A DNA stretch of 64,000 nucleotides, from the NCBI GenBank assembly GCA_020852255.1, contig JADZBD010000002.1, positions 514,549 through 578,548 on the forward strand. The letters run 5' to 3'. The translations under genes and the position numbers were made by a program. Positions within the stretch are counted from its first letter, which is position 1; each line of letters starts with the position of its first letter. The stretch comes from Bacteroidia bacterium. Its GTDB lineage: Bacteria; Bacteroidota; Bacteroidia; JADZBD01. This document shows, one piece after another, positions 35,634 through 44,707 of the stretch. The notes below the pieces were generated by a model. That model was not told where the DNA came from and made no database searches. It saw nothing but the letters and a program-made list of their open reading frames with translations.

Positions 35634-38147
35634 TTAGCGTTGAATACTGAACCGTAAGACGGTTTCTCCACTCTCGCCCTGCAGCCTTAACAGATACATG
35701 CCGCAGGCAAACTCCGCTACTGAAATCGTCTCCCTCATTTCACCCGATACATTTCCCAGCGACCGGCTCCACAGTGCGCGGCCGGAAACATCCGTGATCT
35801 GAACATTCATCTGCTGGGCCATTCCCGTGCTAAAGTGCATAATGAAACTTCCGTTATTGGGATTCGGATAAAGTCCCGCGGAAAATGGGTCGCCATATTC
35901 GGTTATTCCCACATTGATCACTATGCTGGTATCCGAAGATGTAAAACATCCCAGGTTATCAATGATCTCAACGTAAAACGTGTCATTTTGCACGGGCATA
36001 TACGTCTGCTGTGTTGCACCGGGAATAAGAACGGATGGGTACAACGAATACCACTGGTAATAGTAGCCGGCCTGATTACACGTGAGAATTCCGGTAATAG
36101 AATTATACGAAACAGTTGGAACAGGTGGATTCGCATTCACAGTAATGCTTACGGAATCAAGATTAGTACATCCGTTGCCATCGGTTCCTACTACGGTGTA
36201 CGTTGTATTGGTCACGGGACCTGCTACCGGATTGGCGATGCTGGGATTGCTCAATGTTCCGGAAGGACTCCACAAATAAGATTGTGCCCCGGTGGCATTC
36301 AGGGGAGCATTCTGAGAAAGGCAGATTGAATCATCCAGACCCGCAAACACACTCGGCAGCGGATTTACGGTAACCATTTGTGTGCTTTGAGCCGCACAGG
36401 TATTGGTATCCGTAATGGTAAGTGTATAGGTGTTTGATGAGGTAACGTTTATAGACTGTGTGGTTTGACCTCCGGGCGCCCAGAGGTAATTGAAATTCGC
36501 AGGGCCACTGAGTGTTACACTTCCGCCGGCACAAAACGTTGTGGGGCCGTTGGGGGTAATACTTGGTCCGGGCAACGGAAAAACGGTAATGGTGAGTGTG
36601 TCGGAATCAGTGCAGCCGTTGGCATTGGTTATGGTAACCACATAGGTGGTGGTAACGGTAGGATTTGCGATCGGATTGGCAATAGTGGTATTACTCAATC
36701 CGGATGCCGGACTCCAGCTATATGCTGTGGCTCCCGGAGCAGATGCATTCAGTTGAACGGAAGCATTAAGACAAATGGAATCATCGGCTCCGGCCGATGC
36801 CAGCAGCTGGCAATACTTTATAGTGATGAAATCGCTGCCGCTTCCGGTGCCGGTAGTCTGGCCCGTAACGTATACGTTTTCCTGGGCATCAATGGCAATA
36901 TCAAAATTAAGATCGGCCCCGTTTCCGGCGCCATTGAAACGCGTTCCCCATACAACAGAGCCGTTTCCGGTTTGCAGCTTAAGGGTATACAAATCATTCA
37001 GGGTGGTTCCGAAATTGGTGGCACCTCCCACATAGAGGAAAGTACCGGCAGGATTCAGCACCAGTGATTTTGCCTCGTCAAAATAATTGGAAAATCCGCT
37101 GTAAACCGTATTCCATTGCAATGCACCTGCGTTGTCATACTTCAGCACTACGAGGTCCTCGTTGGTCGTGCTGTTCTTTGCTTTTCCCCCCACATAACAA
37201 TTGCCGGCAGCATCCACTACAATGTCGTTCCCACGGTCCAGCTCTGCAGCTGTTCCTCCGTAGCGCATGGCCCACTGTTGGGTGCCTGAACTGTTCACCA
37301 TAATGGTGGCTATGTCATAATCAATAATCACCGTGTTGCGGCTGTAACCTGTGATGTAAACGTTACCGGTGAGGTTATCAACAGTAAGAGCGGTTGCCTC
37401 ATCATCATTGTTACCTGTACCATTATAGCGGTGAGGAGTGCCCCACAAAGCGGTTCCTGCAGCATCGTATTTCAGGGTGGCGTAATCCAGACCTGATCCG
37501 GATCCTGTACTGAGTCCGGTTACGTATATATTGTTGGTGTTATCTATATACATGGCGCGGGCTTTGTCGATATTGGCTCCTGTAAAGGAGTAAAGACGAA
37601 TCCATTGCTGGGTTCCCGCCGAATCGTATTTCACCGTACCATAATCTTCACCCGTACCGGTTGAATTCGTTCCGCCGGTCACATACACATTCGCGCCGGC
37701 ATCTACCTGTATATCATAGGGATCATCCGTGGAATTCGCCGTTCCGTTAAAATACCTGGCCCAAACCTGTCCGCCTGTAGCACCGTTATATTTAATAGTC
37801 ACATAATCATAATTGGTTGCGTAGCTCCATCCCACCACATACACGTTACCCGCCGCATCCAGTGCAATACCTCTTCCCTCGTCGAGTCCGTTCCCGGATC
37901 CATTAAACGTGGAAATCCACTGCTGAACACCTGCGGAATTGTACTTTATGGTCACAATATCGAAGTTGCTGGTGCCCCTCCCAATCCCTGTCACATACAC
38001 ATTTCCGCTGCCGTCCATCACCATTTCTACAGAACGGTCAATATTATTGCCTGTGGAGGTGTAGGTCTGGCTCCACAGTATACTCACCTGCGATGCGCAA
38101 GTCATTGAAATACAGACACTAAGAACAAGGGGTAGAATCCTCTTCAT
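35634..38147 (-). CDS. Secreted SBBP beta-propeller protein with T9SS type A C-terminal domain
   Basis: An 837-residue protein with a signal peptide (MKRILPLVLSVCISMTCAS). Residues about 20-430 contain about seven SBBP propeller repeats (GNVYVTGIGRGTSNFDIVTI, GNVYVVGWSYATNYDYVTI, ENVYVTGQTTGTGSGSDFI). About 435-755 holds three to four PKD/Ig-like domains similar to those of the giant SprB-like protein (SAGADDSICLNASVQL, FAGLDDSICLSQNAPL). The last about 80 residues are a T9SS type A sorting domain beginning LYPNPNNGSFIMHF. It is secreted by T9SS and probably attached to the surface. Its binding partner is unknown. It starts 22 nt after a TATATTTG box. Confidence 0.9.
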   Translation of the reverse strand: MKRILPLVLSVCISMTCASQVSILWSQTYTSTGNNIDRSVEMVMDGSGNVYVTGIGRGTSNFDIVTIKYNSAGVQQWISTFNGSGNGLDEGRGIALDAAGNVYVVGWSYATNYDYVTIKYNGATGGQVWARYFNGTANSTDDPYDIQVDAGANVYVTGGTNSTGTGEDYGTVKYDSAGTQQWIRLYSFTGANIDKARAMYIDNTNNIYVTGLSTGSGSGLDYATLKYDAAGTALWGTPHRYNGTGNNDDEATALTVDNLTGNVYITGYSRNTVIIDYDIATIMVNSSGTQQWAMRYGGTAAELDRGNDIVVDAAGNCYVGGKAKNSTTNEDLVVLKYDNAGALQWNTVYSGFSNYFDEAKSLVLNPAGTFLYVGGATNFGTTLNDLYTLKLQTGNGSVVWGTRFNGAGNGADLNFDIAIDAQENVYVTGQTTGTGSGSDFITIKYCQLLASAGADDSICLNASVQLNASAPGATAYSWSPASGLSNTTIANPIANPTVTTTYVVTITNANGCTDSDTLTITVFPLPGPSITPNGPTTFCAGGSVTLSGPANFNYLWAPGGQTTQSINVTSSNTYTLTITDTNTCAAQSTQMVTVNPLPSVFAGLDDSICLSQNAPLNATGAQSYLWSPSGTLSNPSIANPVAGPVTNTTYTVVGTDGNGCTNLDSVSITVNANPPVPTVSYNSITGILTCNQAGYYYQWYSLYPSVLIPGATQQTYMPVQNDTFYVEIIDNLGCFTSSDTSIVINVGITEYGDPFSAGLYPNPNNGSFIMHFSTGMAQQMNVQITDVSGRALWSRSLGNVSGEMRETISVAEFACGMYLLRLQGESGETVLRFSIQR

Positions 38148-38169
38148 ATGGAATCCGGTTTAAGGGTAC

Positions 38170-38177
38170 CAAATATA
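38170..38177 (-). promoter_or_regulatory. -7 box for the secreted propeller gene
   Basis: TATATTTG on the minus strand is an exact TAnnTTTG match, 22 nt before the ATG at 38147. Confidence 0.55.
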
Positions 38178-38260
38178 CTAATAATATGAAATTCCGTCAT
38201 TTATAGACGCCATCTGTGTGAATTCCGTTGCCTTACGGCATCCTTTTTGGAAAGTACCCG

Positions 38261-38268
38261 TACATTTA
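38261..38268 (+). promoter_or_regulatory. -7 box variant for the S41 protease gene
   Basis: TACATTTA ends 18 nt before the ATG at 38287. It lies within the GTG-led extension of the frame (from 38218), which supports the later start. Confidence 0.4.
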
Positions 38269-38286
38269 ATCATTCACAGAAGCGCT

Positions 38287-40383
38287 ATGTTTAAGACAAG
38301 AACCACCCGGGTTACGGCAGCCATATCTGCCCTATTTCTTTTTTCCGCCGCGTATATTTTCAACGGTTCGGAGGTTCGTGATCAGGTGATGCTGAACCTG
38401 GTGACCAGCAGTTTGAACTCGGTTCATTACTCCCCGAAGAATTATTCGGATGATTTTTCAGAGAAGCTGTTCGACATGTATCTGGAGCGGTTGGATTACA
38501 GTAAGAAATTTCTGTTGCAGGAAGATGTGCATCAATTGAAAAAGTACCGGCTGTTACTGGACGATGAACTGAAAGCAGGCACCGTAAATTTTTTTGATCA
38601 ATCACATACGCTCATGCAAAATCGCGTGAAGCAGTCGGAAGTGTATTATAAAGAGGCGTTGGAAAAGCCGTTTTCCTTTAACGGGGATGACGCGATTGAA
38701 ACAGATCCCAAAAAACTACTCTATCCGGAAACCACCGCACAAATGAAAGCCGCCTGGTACACGGCCATGAAGTACCAGGTGATGCTGCGCCTGGCGCAAA
38801 TGATTGAAGACGAAGAAAAAAAAGACAGCACAAAAAAGTTTGATCTTAATTCGCCTCGTTTTGCGGAGCTTGAGAAAGAAGCACGGGAGAAGGTAGGAAA
38901 AACCAATGCCGATTACTTTTCCCGTCTGATGAAGATTAACCGGTACGACCGGTATTATATTTACCTCAACTGTATCGCCAATCTTTATGATCCACATACA
39001 GAGTTTTTCCCGCCCAAGGACAAGAAGAATTTTGACATCCAGATGAGCGGACAGCTGGAAGGGATCGGCGCCCAGCTAAATGAGCGTGACGGGGCAATTA
39101 AGGTTGCCAGTATTGTGCCGGGAAGTCCTTCCTGGAAACAGGGACAACTGAAGGCGGGTGATATTATAACCAAAGTGGCACAGGGCGCGAACGAGCCGGT
39201 AGATATAACGGCGATGCGGCTGGATGACGCGATTGAACTGATCCGCGGAAAAAAAGGAACGGAAGTGCGGCTCACGGTTAAAAAACCTGATGGCAGTATT
39301 CTCGTGATTCCCATTATCCGTGATGTTGTAGTACTCGAGGAAACCTATGCCCGGTCTGCAGTGATCGAACAAGGAAATAAAAAAATTGGTTTTATACACC
39401 TGCCCGGTTTCTACGCCGATTTCACCAAGGCGAACGGACGCAACTGCTCGAAGGATATGAAATTGGAACTGGAAAAACTGAGCAAAGACAAAGTAGACGG
39501 GATTGTGATTGACCTTCGAAATAACGGCGGAGGTTCATTGCAGGATGTGATCCGCATTATGGGATACCTGATTCCTAAAGGACCGGTAGTGCAGGTGATG
39601 CAGAGAGATAAAAAGATTCCCCAGGTATACGGCGATGATGATCCGAATGTAATCTACAGCGGTCCGCTGGCCATTATGGTAAACGAGAATTCTGCCTCCG
39701 CCTCAGAGATTCTGGCGGCAGCCGTGCAGGATTATGGAAGGGGAGTGATCATCGGAAGCAAGAGTACGTTCGGCAAAGGAACTGTACAGCAATTTGTGAA
39801 TCTGGATGAATATCTTCTTCCGCAGTTCGACAGTATAGCGCCTGTTGGTGCGGTGAAACTGACGATACAGAAATTCTACCGTGTAAACGGCGGCAGCACA
39901 CAGCTGAAGGGGGTTGAACCCGACATTGTATTACCGGATGTTTATAAGTACATCACCGACGGAGAAAAAGACATGGAATATCCATTGTCATGGGACGAAG
40001 TACGAAAGGCAGACTACTCCCGATGGAATGCTTCCCCGAACATACAGCAACTCCGTACGAAAAGTGATGCGCGGGTAAAAGATGAACCCCGTTTCCGGCT
40101 CATCGGAGAGTGGGCTGAACAGCTCAAAAAAGAAAGGGATATAACCAGGTACTCGCTTAACCTTGCGCAGTATCTGAAGGAGCGCAAAATGGAAAAGGAG
40201 CAGAACAAGAAATACGATAAGATCACGGAAGAAAAAGAAATGAAGATTTCCTATGCGTCGGCCGACCGCTTACTCATTGAGAGCGATTCAACGAAGAACG
40301 ACCGGCACAAGGAGTGGCATAAAAGTCTTAAAAAGGATGTATACGTATGGGAAACGCTGAACGTGCTGGGAGATTGGAAGTAG
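38287..40383 (+). CDS. Carboxy-terminal processing protease (Prc/Tsp type, S41)
   Basis: A 698-residue periplasmic protease. MFKTRTTRVTAAISALFLFSAAY is an uncleaved anchor or signal peptide. An N-terminal helical domain follows, then a PDZ domain (about 230-320; GIGAQLNERDGAIKVASIVP, GSPSWKQGQLKAGDIITKV). The S41 catalytic domain has a Ser-Lys dyad, likely Ser471 (NSASASEILAAAVQDYG) and Lys497 (TFGKGTVQQ) by alignment to Escherichia coli Tsp. The C-terminal segment resembles DUF3340 (RKMEKEQNKKYDKITEEKEM). It degrades or trims proteins from the C-terminus in the envelope. The GTG at 38218 gives a longer frame without a signal peptide and is rejected. Confidence 0.92.
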   Translation: MFKTRTTRVTAAISALFLFSAAYIFNGSEVRDQVMLNLVTSSLNSVHYSPKNYSDDFSEKLFDMYLERLDYSKKFLLQEDVHQLKKYRLLLDDELKAGTVNFFDQSHTLMQNRVKQSEVYYKEALEKPFSFNGDDAIETDPKKLLYPETTAQMKAAWYTAMKYQVMLRLAQMIEDEEKKDSTKKFDLNSPRFAELEKEAREKVGKTNADYFSRLMKINRYDRYYIYLNCIANLYDPHTEFFPPKDKKNFDIQMSGQLEGIGAQLNERDGAIKVASIVPGSPSWKQGQLKAGDIITKVAQGANEPVDITAMRLDDAIELIRGKKGTEVRLTVKKPDGSILVIPIIRDVVVLEETYARSAVIEQGNKKIGFIHLPGFYADFTKANGRNCSKDMKLELEKLSKDKVDGIVIDLRNNGGGSLQDVIRIMGYLIPKGPVVQVMQRDKKIPQVYGDDDPNVIYSGPLAIMVNENSASASEILAAAVQDYGRGVIIGSKSTFGKGTVQQFVNLDEYLLPQFDSIAPVGAVKLTIQKFYRVNGGSTQLKGVEPDIVLPDVYKYITDGEKDMEYPLSWDEVRKADYSRWNASPNIQQLRTKSDARVKDEPRFRLIGEWAEQLKKERDITRYSLNLAQYLKERKMEKEQNKKYDKITEEKEMKISYASADRLLIESDSTKNDRHKEWHKSLKKDVYVWETLNVLGDWK

Positions 40384-40389
40384 AGGTAG

Positions 40390-41418
40390 TCAGGGCGTGA
40401 GTTCACCACGGAGGTTCTGCCTGAGCAAGCGAACAACTTTGCGCGGCTCCTTTTCTTTTCCTAGCAGGAACATCAGCTTTGTAAGTGCGGCTTCTGTGGT
40501 CATATCCCCGCCACTCGTAACTCCGATCTTTTTCAGCCCGGCCGAAGTGGCATATTTTCCCTGAACCACGCTCCCGGCATTGCACTGAGTAATATTAAGT
40601 ACAATAAGACCCCCTTTGATTGCGGCCTCCAATGCATCGAGAAACCATTTTTGCGTGCTGGCGTTTCCGGAACCGAACGTTTCGAGGATCACGGCCCTCA
40701 TACCCGGCGTCTGAAGAACGGACTTCACCAGTGCAGGACCAATGCCCGGAAACACCTTCAGTATGGCCACTGAAGGATCCATGCGTGTATGCACCCTGAG
40801 TTTTCCTTTCGGCTTCTTAAGCAAAGCGGCGGTGTTGAATTTAAGATGTACGCCCGCTTCCGCGAGTTCAGGATAGTTCGGCGACTGAAAAGCGTTAAAC
40901 TGCTCCGCATTGTACTTGTGCGTACGGTTACCACGGAATAATTTATACTCAAAATAAATGCATACTTCACGAATACCCGGTTTGCCTTTTGTTCCGGCCC
41001 CTGCGATCTCTATGGCGGTAACGAGGTTCTCCTTTCCGTCTGTACGCAGAATACCAATGGGCAACTGCGAACCCGTGAAGATGACCGGTTTGGCCAGTCC
41101 TTCAAGCATAAAACTCAGCGCTGAAGCGGAGAACGACATCGTATCTGATCCGTGCAGGATTACAAAACCATCGAACCGGGAATAATTTTTTCTTATTACC
41201 TCAGCCATTTCAACCCATACCGCGGGTGACATATCGGAGGAGTCCAGCGGATGCTTGAATGCATAACTCTCCAACTGCACTCCGGTTTTTTTCAGCTCAG
41301 GCACTTGTTCGCTGAGCCGTGCAAAATTAAAAGGACGCAGCTGACCGGTTCGCTGGTCCTGCATCATGCCAATGGTTCCGCCGGTATAAATGAGTAAAAC
41401 TCTGGGAGGTCTGGCCAT
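40390..41418 (-). CDS. ansA: L-asparaginase, type I
   Basis: A 342-residue amidohydrolase that converts asparagine to aspartate and ammonia in the cytoplasm. It carries the N-terminal threonine motif VLLIYTGGTIGM (Thr12), the second motif GFVILHGSDTMSFSASAL, and the lid region with PVIFTGSQLPIG. No signal peptide is present, which fits the cytoplasmic type I enzyme rather than periplasmic type II. ATG 41418 (MARPPRV) is chosen; the frame is open to 41445 but that start would overlap the TatD gene. It lies 16 nt after the TatD gene on the same strand, so the two are probably co-transcribed. It converges with the S41 protease gene. Confidence 0.93.
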   Translation of the reverse strand: MARPPRVLLIYTGGTIGMMQDQRTGQLRPFNFARLSEQVPELKKTGVQLESYAFKHPLDSSDMSPAVWVEMAEVIRKNYSRFDGFVILHGSDTMSFSASALSFMLEGLAKPVIFTGSQLPIGILRTDGKENLVTAIEIAGAGTKGKPGIREVCIYFEYKLFRGNRTHKYNAEQFNAFQSPNYPELAEAGVHLKFNTAALLKKPKGKLRVHTRMDPSVAILKVFPGIGPALVKSVLQTPGMRAVILETFGSGNASTQKWFLDALEAAIKGGLIVLNITQCNAGSVVQGKYATSAGLKKIGVTSGGDMTTEAALTKLMFLLGKEKEPRKVVRLLRQNLRGELTP

Positions 41419-41434
41419 AGATACAAAGGAAGCT

Positions 41435-42202
41435 TTATTTCCCAAATATTTTCAGCGCATTTTCAGATGTCAGGGTCGTCACCTCCGCCGCAGTTTTCCC
41501 TGTGATCTCCGAAAGTCTTGCAACAACATGGGTTAAAAAGGCCGGCTCGTTGCGTTTACCGCGGTGGGGCACTGGTGCAAGATACGGCGCATCCGTTTCC
41601 AGCACCACGGATGCTACGCCCACCTCCCCTATCAGCTTATCCAGTCCGGAGTTCCTGAAGGTAATCACACCTCCGATTCCGAGCATAAAGCATCCCAGTT
41701 CCAGCACCCGCCTTGCCTGGTCCGCACTGCCGGAAAAGCAATGAAATATTCCCCTCATACCATCCCAGCGTTCCTCCCGGATTACCTGATAAGTTTCTTC
41801 AAACGAATTGCGGGTATGTATAACCACCGGCAGTGAATACCTTCTTGCCAGCCTCAACTGATGCCGGAACGCGTCCTTTTGCTGCTCGTAATACGTCTTA
41901 TCCCAGTAAAGGTCAATGCCGATCTCTCCAACCGCGCTGAACTTTCTTTTTCCCAACCAGTACTCTACTACCTTCAGATCCTCTGCATACCGGTTGGCAA
42001 CGGAACAGGGATGCAGTCCCATCATGGGAAAACAACTTTCCGGGTATTGGTCTGCCAGCATGAAGAGTGCAGGTATCGAATCCCCATCAATATTGGGCAT
42101 GTAGAACCGATTGACCCCCGCCTCCATGGCACGCCGGATGATCAGGTCGCGGTCGGCATCAAATTCCGGCAAGTAAAGGTGGGTATGCGTATCTATTATC
42201 AT
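41435..42202 (-). CDS. TatD-family metal-dependent hydrolase (DNase)
   Basis: A 255-residue TIM-barrel amidohydrolase. The metal ligands are visible: the first HxH in IDTHTHLYLPEFD, Glu in GEIGIDLYWD, His in LPVVIHTRNSFEE and IFHCFSGSADQ, and Asp in VVLETDAPYLAP. TatD proteins act as 3'-5' exonucleases or other phosphoesterases; the name comes from a neighbour of the Tat genes and does not imply protein export. A TATCTTCG box lies 6 nt before the ATG. The ansA gene follows on the same strand. Confidence 0.93.
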   Translation of the reverse strand: MIIDTHTHLYLPEFDADRDLIIRRAMEAGVNRFYMPNIDGDSIPALFMLADQYPESCFPMMGLHPCSVANRYAEDLKVVEYWLGKRKFSAVGEIGIDLYWDKTYYEQQKDAFRHQLRLARRYSLPVVIHTRNSFEETYQVIREERWDGMRGIFHCFSGSADQARRVLELGCFMLGIGGVITFRNSGLDKLIGEVGVASVVLETDAPYLAPVPHRGKRNEPAFLTHVVARLSEITGKTAAEVTTLTSENALKIFGK

Positions 42203-42208
42203 CCGGGA

Positions 42209-42216
42209 CGAAGATA
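42209..42216 (-). promoter_or_regulatory. -7 box variant for the TatD-ansA unit
   Basis: TATCTTCG on the minus strand, one base from the consensus, ends 6 nt before the ATG at 42202. Confidence 0.4.
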
Positions 42217-42297
42217 ATAAAATGGGATAAACCTATCTGTCTGTTATCCAACAAATTATAATTATCAGCGATCATCATTTGCGGAACAAAACTTGCT

Positions 42298-42325
42298 TTG
42301 AAATGGCTGCTTTTGGATAACTTTG
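42298..42325 (+). promoter_or_regulatory. Promoter of the lipocalin-like lipoprotein cluster
   Basis: TTG (42298-42300), a 17-nt spacer and TAACTTTG (42318-42325) form a complete Bacteroidota promoter. The leader to the ATG at 42374 is about 45 nt and A-rich near the start codon. Confidence 0.75.
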
Positions 42326-42373
42326 TCGTCCTTAAGAAATAAAACCATCTAATAATAATAAACAACAAAACAC

Positions 42374-42793
42374 ATGAAAAAAACAATTATTTGGACTTTG
42401 GCACTTCTGATGTTCGGAAGCATCGCCATTGTCAGCTGCAGTAAGTATGAAGAAGGTCCAAAAATCAGTCTTCGCACAAGAAAGGGCCGGTTGGCCGGTG
42501 ACTGGAAACTAACTGAAATGCTCGTGAACGGAACGGCTGTAAACCTGAGCGGTTCTACCTACGAATTGAAGATTGAGAAGGACGGAGGATACACCATGAT
42601 CATGACGGTTCCCGTTCTCGGCACTCTAACAGATGTAGGAACCTGGGAATTCGGCGATAAGAAAGAAACCCTGATCTCAACCAACAGTACCGGCGATAAG
42701 GATACATCCACAATTGTGATGTTAAAAAACAAGATGCTGAAACTGAAGGATGAAAGTGGTGGAGATGTTACCATCACAACCTACGAGCAATAA
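42374..42793 (+). CDS. Lipocalin-like lipoprotein, copy 1
   Basis: A 139-residue lipoprotein with signal MKKTIIWTLALLMFGSIAIVSC and Cys22 for lipidation. Directly after the cysteine comes SKYEEGPKISLRTRKGRLAGDW, which is conserved in the next two genes, and then a small beta-barrel pattern with ELKIEKDGGYTMIM, GTWEFGDKKETLI and KMLKLKDESGG. This matches the lipocalin-like (DUF4923/DUF5004-type) group common in Bacteroidota. Probably an envelope lipoprotein; ligand unknown. It is the first of three tandem paralogs, has its own promoter and is followed by a strong terminator. Confidence 0.85.
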   Translation: MKKTIIWTLALLMFGSIAIVSCSKYEEGPKISLRTRKGRLAGDWKLTEMLVNGTAVNLSGSTYELKIEKDGGYTMIMTVPVLGTLTDVGTWEFGDKKETLISTNSTGDKDTSTIVMLKNKMLKLKDESGGDVTITTYEQ

Positions 42794-42811
42794 ACCACTA
42801 ATGCTTTAACC

Positions 42812-42842
42812 AACCCCCGGGCTTCGCCTCGGGGGTTTTTTT
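42812..42842 (+). terminator. Terminator after lipocalin-like copy 1
   Basis: A stem (ACCCCCG with CGGGGGT, extended inward by GGC/GCC around TTC with one bulged T) is followed by a run of eight T. The T-run runs straight into the -7 box of the next gene. Confidence 0.85.
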
Positions 42843-42849
42843 ATTTTTG
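42842..42849 (+). promoter_or_regulatory. -7 box for lipocalin-like copy 2
   Basis: TATTTTTG is an exact TAnnTTTG match formed by the end of the upstream terminator's T-run. It ends 3 nt before the GTG at 42853. Confidence 0.45.
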
Positions 42850-42852
42850 TCT

Positions 42853-43278
42853 GTGCGTTTCCCTGTTCTGGCGGTCATCCTTGCGTTGAGTCTGTGCTCA
42901 TGTAATAAATATGAGGAGGGCCCGTTTTTTTCTTTTCGGAGCAAGATCAAACGACTGGAAGGATCCTGGCAGATCATGAAGTGGACCATTGACGGAACGG
43001 AACAGGATCTGTCGCAAACTTCCTGGCGGCTGAACATTCACCGCTCGGGCAATTACGACAAATTCATCACCTACAACATTCCTCCGCTGCCCTTAACCAT
43101 TGATTCTGAACAGGGATCATGGGAGTTTGATAAAAAAAAGGAAAATGTTCAGTTTACCGAATCTTCTTCGGGTATGCTCTCGCTGCAGGAGATCATTAAG
43201 CTGTACAATAAAGAACTCAAGCTGCGTTATAATGACGGGACGTCCGTTCACGTATTTGAATATTCACTCATCCAGTAA
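42853..43278 (+). CDS. Lipocalin-like lipoprotein, copy 2
   Basis: About 141 residues from GTG 42853. The lipoprotein signal ends LALSLCSC, and the mature N-terminus NKYEEGPFFSFRSKIKRLEGSW matches copies 1 and 3. The rest shows the same beta pattern (SWRLNIHRSGNYDKF, GSWEFDKKKENVQF, LYNKELKLRYNDGT). The frame is also open at the TTG at 42847, but that codon overlaps the -7 box. Copy 3 starts 3 nt after its stop, so copies 2 and 3 are co-transcribed. Ligand unknown. Divergence between copies is high, so the duplication is old. Confidence 0.8.
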   Translation: MRFPVLAVILALSLCSCNKYEEGPFFSFRSKIKRLEGSWQIMKWTIDGTEQDLSQTSWRLNIHRSGNYDKFITYNIPPLPLTIDSEQGSWEFDKKKENVQFTESSSGMLSLQEIIKLYNKELKLRYNDGTSVHVFEYSLIQ

Positions 43279-43281
43279 ACT

Positions 43282-43713
43282 ATGCGCACTCTTTCCCTTT
43301 CCATGCTACTTGTTCTTCTGATCTCCTTCCCAGCCTGTAAGAAGTATGAAGATGGTCCTCTTTTCAGTTTACGCAGTAAAAAAGAACGCATCGCCAATGA
43401 CTGGAAGATTTCGGGATACTGGGAGAACGGGGTAAACAAGCTCACAGATTTCCAAAACACTTTCCAGGGAGCGAAATATTCACTGACAAAAAGTGAGAAT
43501 TTTGTTTTTACCTATAAATTATTGGGTTTGATTGATGTAGAACAAAGCGGAACCTGGCATCTCAGCGGAGACAAAGATGCCATTCTGTTCAACCAGACAG
43601 CCCCAACTGCCGACAACTGGAGTCTCACCATTCTCCGTCTTAAGGAGCGCGAGTTATGGCTTCAGGAAACAGATTCAGGTACAGTAAAAGAATATCACTT
43701 CCTTCCTTTCTAA
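43282..43713 (+). CDS. Lipocalin-like lipoprotein, copy 3
   Basis: A 143-residue lipoprotein with signal MRTLSLSMLLVLLISFPAC, followed by KKYEDGPLFSLRSKKERIANDW, the same post-cysteine motif as in the two preceding genes. Later strands include KYSLTKSENFVFTYKL, GTWHLSGDKDAILF and RLKERELWLQETDSGT. Its stop codon is 1 nt before the GTG of the glycosyltransferase, so the transcript continues into that gene. The role is unknown. The shared KYE[ED]GP motif just outside the membrane anchor may be a sorting or recruiting signal rather than part of the barrel. Confidence 0.8.
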   Translation: MRTLSLSMLLVLLISFPACKKYEDGPLFSLRSKKERIANDWKISGYWENGVNKLTDFQNTFQGAKYSLTKSENFVFTYKLLGLIDVEQSGTWHLSGDKDAILFNQTAPTADNWSLTILRLKERELWLQETDSGTVKEYHFLPF

Positions 43714-43714
43714 G

Positions 43715-44701
43715 GTGCCAAAATTTCTGGTCATCCGCTTCAGTTCTATTGGTGATATCGTACTCACCTCTCCGGTGGTGCGCTGTCTCTCGACACAAAT
43801 TCCTGACGCAGAGATTCACTACCTTACCAAGGCGTCTTTCAGGCCGCTGACAGAACACCATCCCGCCATCCGGAAAGTGCACACGATTACGCATTCTGTA
43901 AGCGAAGTAATTCCCGCGCTTGAAGCAGAACAGTTCGATCACATAGTGGACCTGCATCACAATCTGCGGAGCTGGCAGGTTAAAAGAGCACTGCGTGTTC
44001 CTTCCACCTCCTTTCCGAAACTGAATTTTGAAAAGTGGCTGCTGGTTAATGCAGGAATTAACCGTTTACCGGATGAACACGTGGTAGACCGGTATTTCCG
44101 GACGGTAAAAGACCTCGGTGTACGAAACGACGGCAGGGGGCTGGATTTTTTCCTCGGAGAAAAAGCGGAGGAACTGCTGGCACGGGCAGGGGTTTCTTTG
44201 CCACAGGATTATATTGCAGTAGTTACGGGAGCCAAATTCGGAACCAAACAAATGCCGCCGGAACGGATGGCCGATTTGCTTCGCCGGGTGCAGGCTCCCC
44301 TTGTTTTGCTGGGAGGAACCGGTGAAAAGAAAAAAGCGGCGGAACTCAACGCCGCACTGGGTAACACAGCACAGGATCTTTCCGGAAAAACAGATCTTCT
44401 CACTTCCGCGGCCATTGTGCAGCTGGCGAGAAAAATACTGACACATGATACCGGTCTCATGCACATTGCAGCGGCATTCAAAAAGGAAATCATTTCCGTG
44501 TGGGGCAGTACTGTTCCGGCCTTCGGCATGTATCCCTATTTAAGCGGCACCGGAAAAAAAGGTGAAGGTCATTTATTCGAAGTCAAATCCCTACCGTGCC
44601 GGCCCTGTTCGAAGCTGGGATTTGAACAATGTCCAAAGGGGCATTTTCGCTGTATGTACGATCAGGATATTACTGCCATTGCCACGGCACTGAACCGCTG
44701 A
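43715..44701 (+). CDS. Glycosyltransferase family 9 (heptosyltransferase-like)
   Basis: A 328-residue cytoplasmic or peripheral glycosyltransferase. The N-terminus KFLVIRFSSIGDIVLTSPVV is the classic GT9 start, and the C-terminal half contains LVLLGGTGEKKKA, ILTHDTGLMHIAAAF and ISVWGSTVPAFGMYPY, the nucleotide-sugar binding region. The Cys-rich LPCRPCSKLGFEQCPKGHF segment is also seen in ADP-heptose:LPS heptosyltransferases. It transfers a sugar to lipid A core or a related glycan. The start is a GTG that directly follows copy 3 of the lipoproteins. It converges with the thioesterase. Confidence 0.9.
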   Translation: MPKFLVIRFSSIGDIVLTSPVVRCLSTQIPDAEIHYLTKASFRPLTEHHPAIRKVHTITHSVSEVIPALEAEQFDHIVDLHHNLRSWQVKRALRVPSTSFPKLNFEKWLLVNAGINRLPDEHVVDRYFRTVKDLGVRNDGRGLDFFLGEKAEELLARAGVSLPQDYIAVVTGAKFGTKQMPPERMADLLRRVQAPLVLLGGTGEKKKAAELNAALGNTAQDLSGKTDLLTSAAIVQLARKILTHDTGLMHIAAAFKKEIISVWGSTVPAFGMYPYLSGTGKKGEGHLFEVKSLPCRPCSKLGFEQCPKGHFRCMYDQDITAIATALNR

Positions 44702-44707
44702 TTGCGA

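Noticed and set aside
38218..38286. N-terminal extension of the S41 protease from GTG 38218
   Set aside because: It would place a -7-like box inside the gene and bury the signal peptide that starts at ATG 38287.
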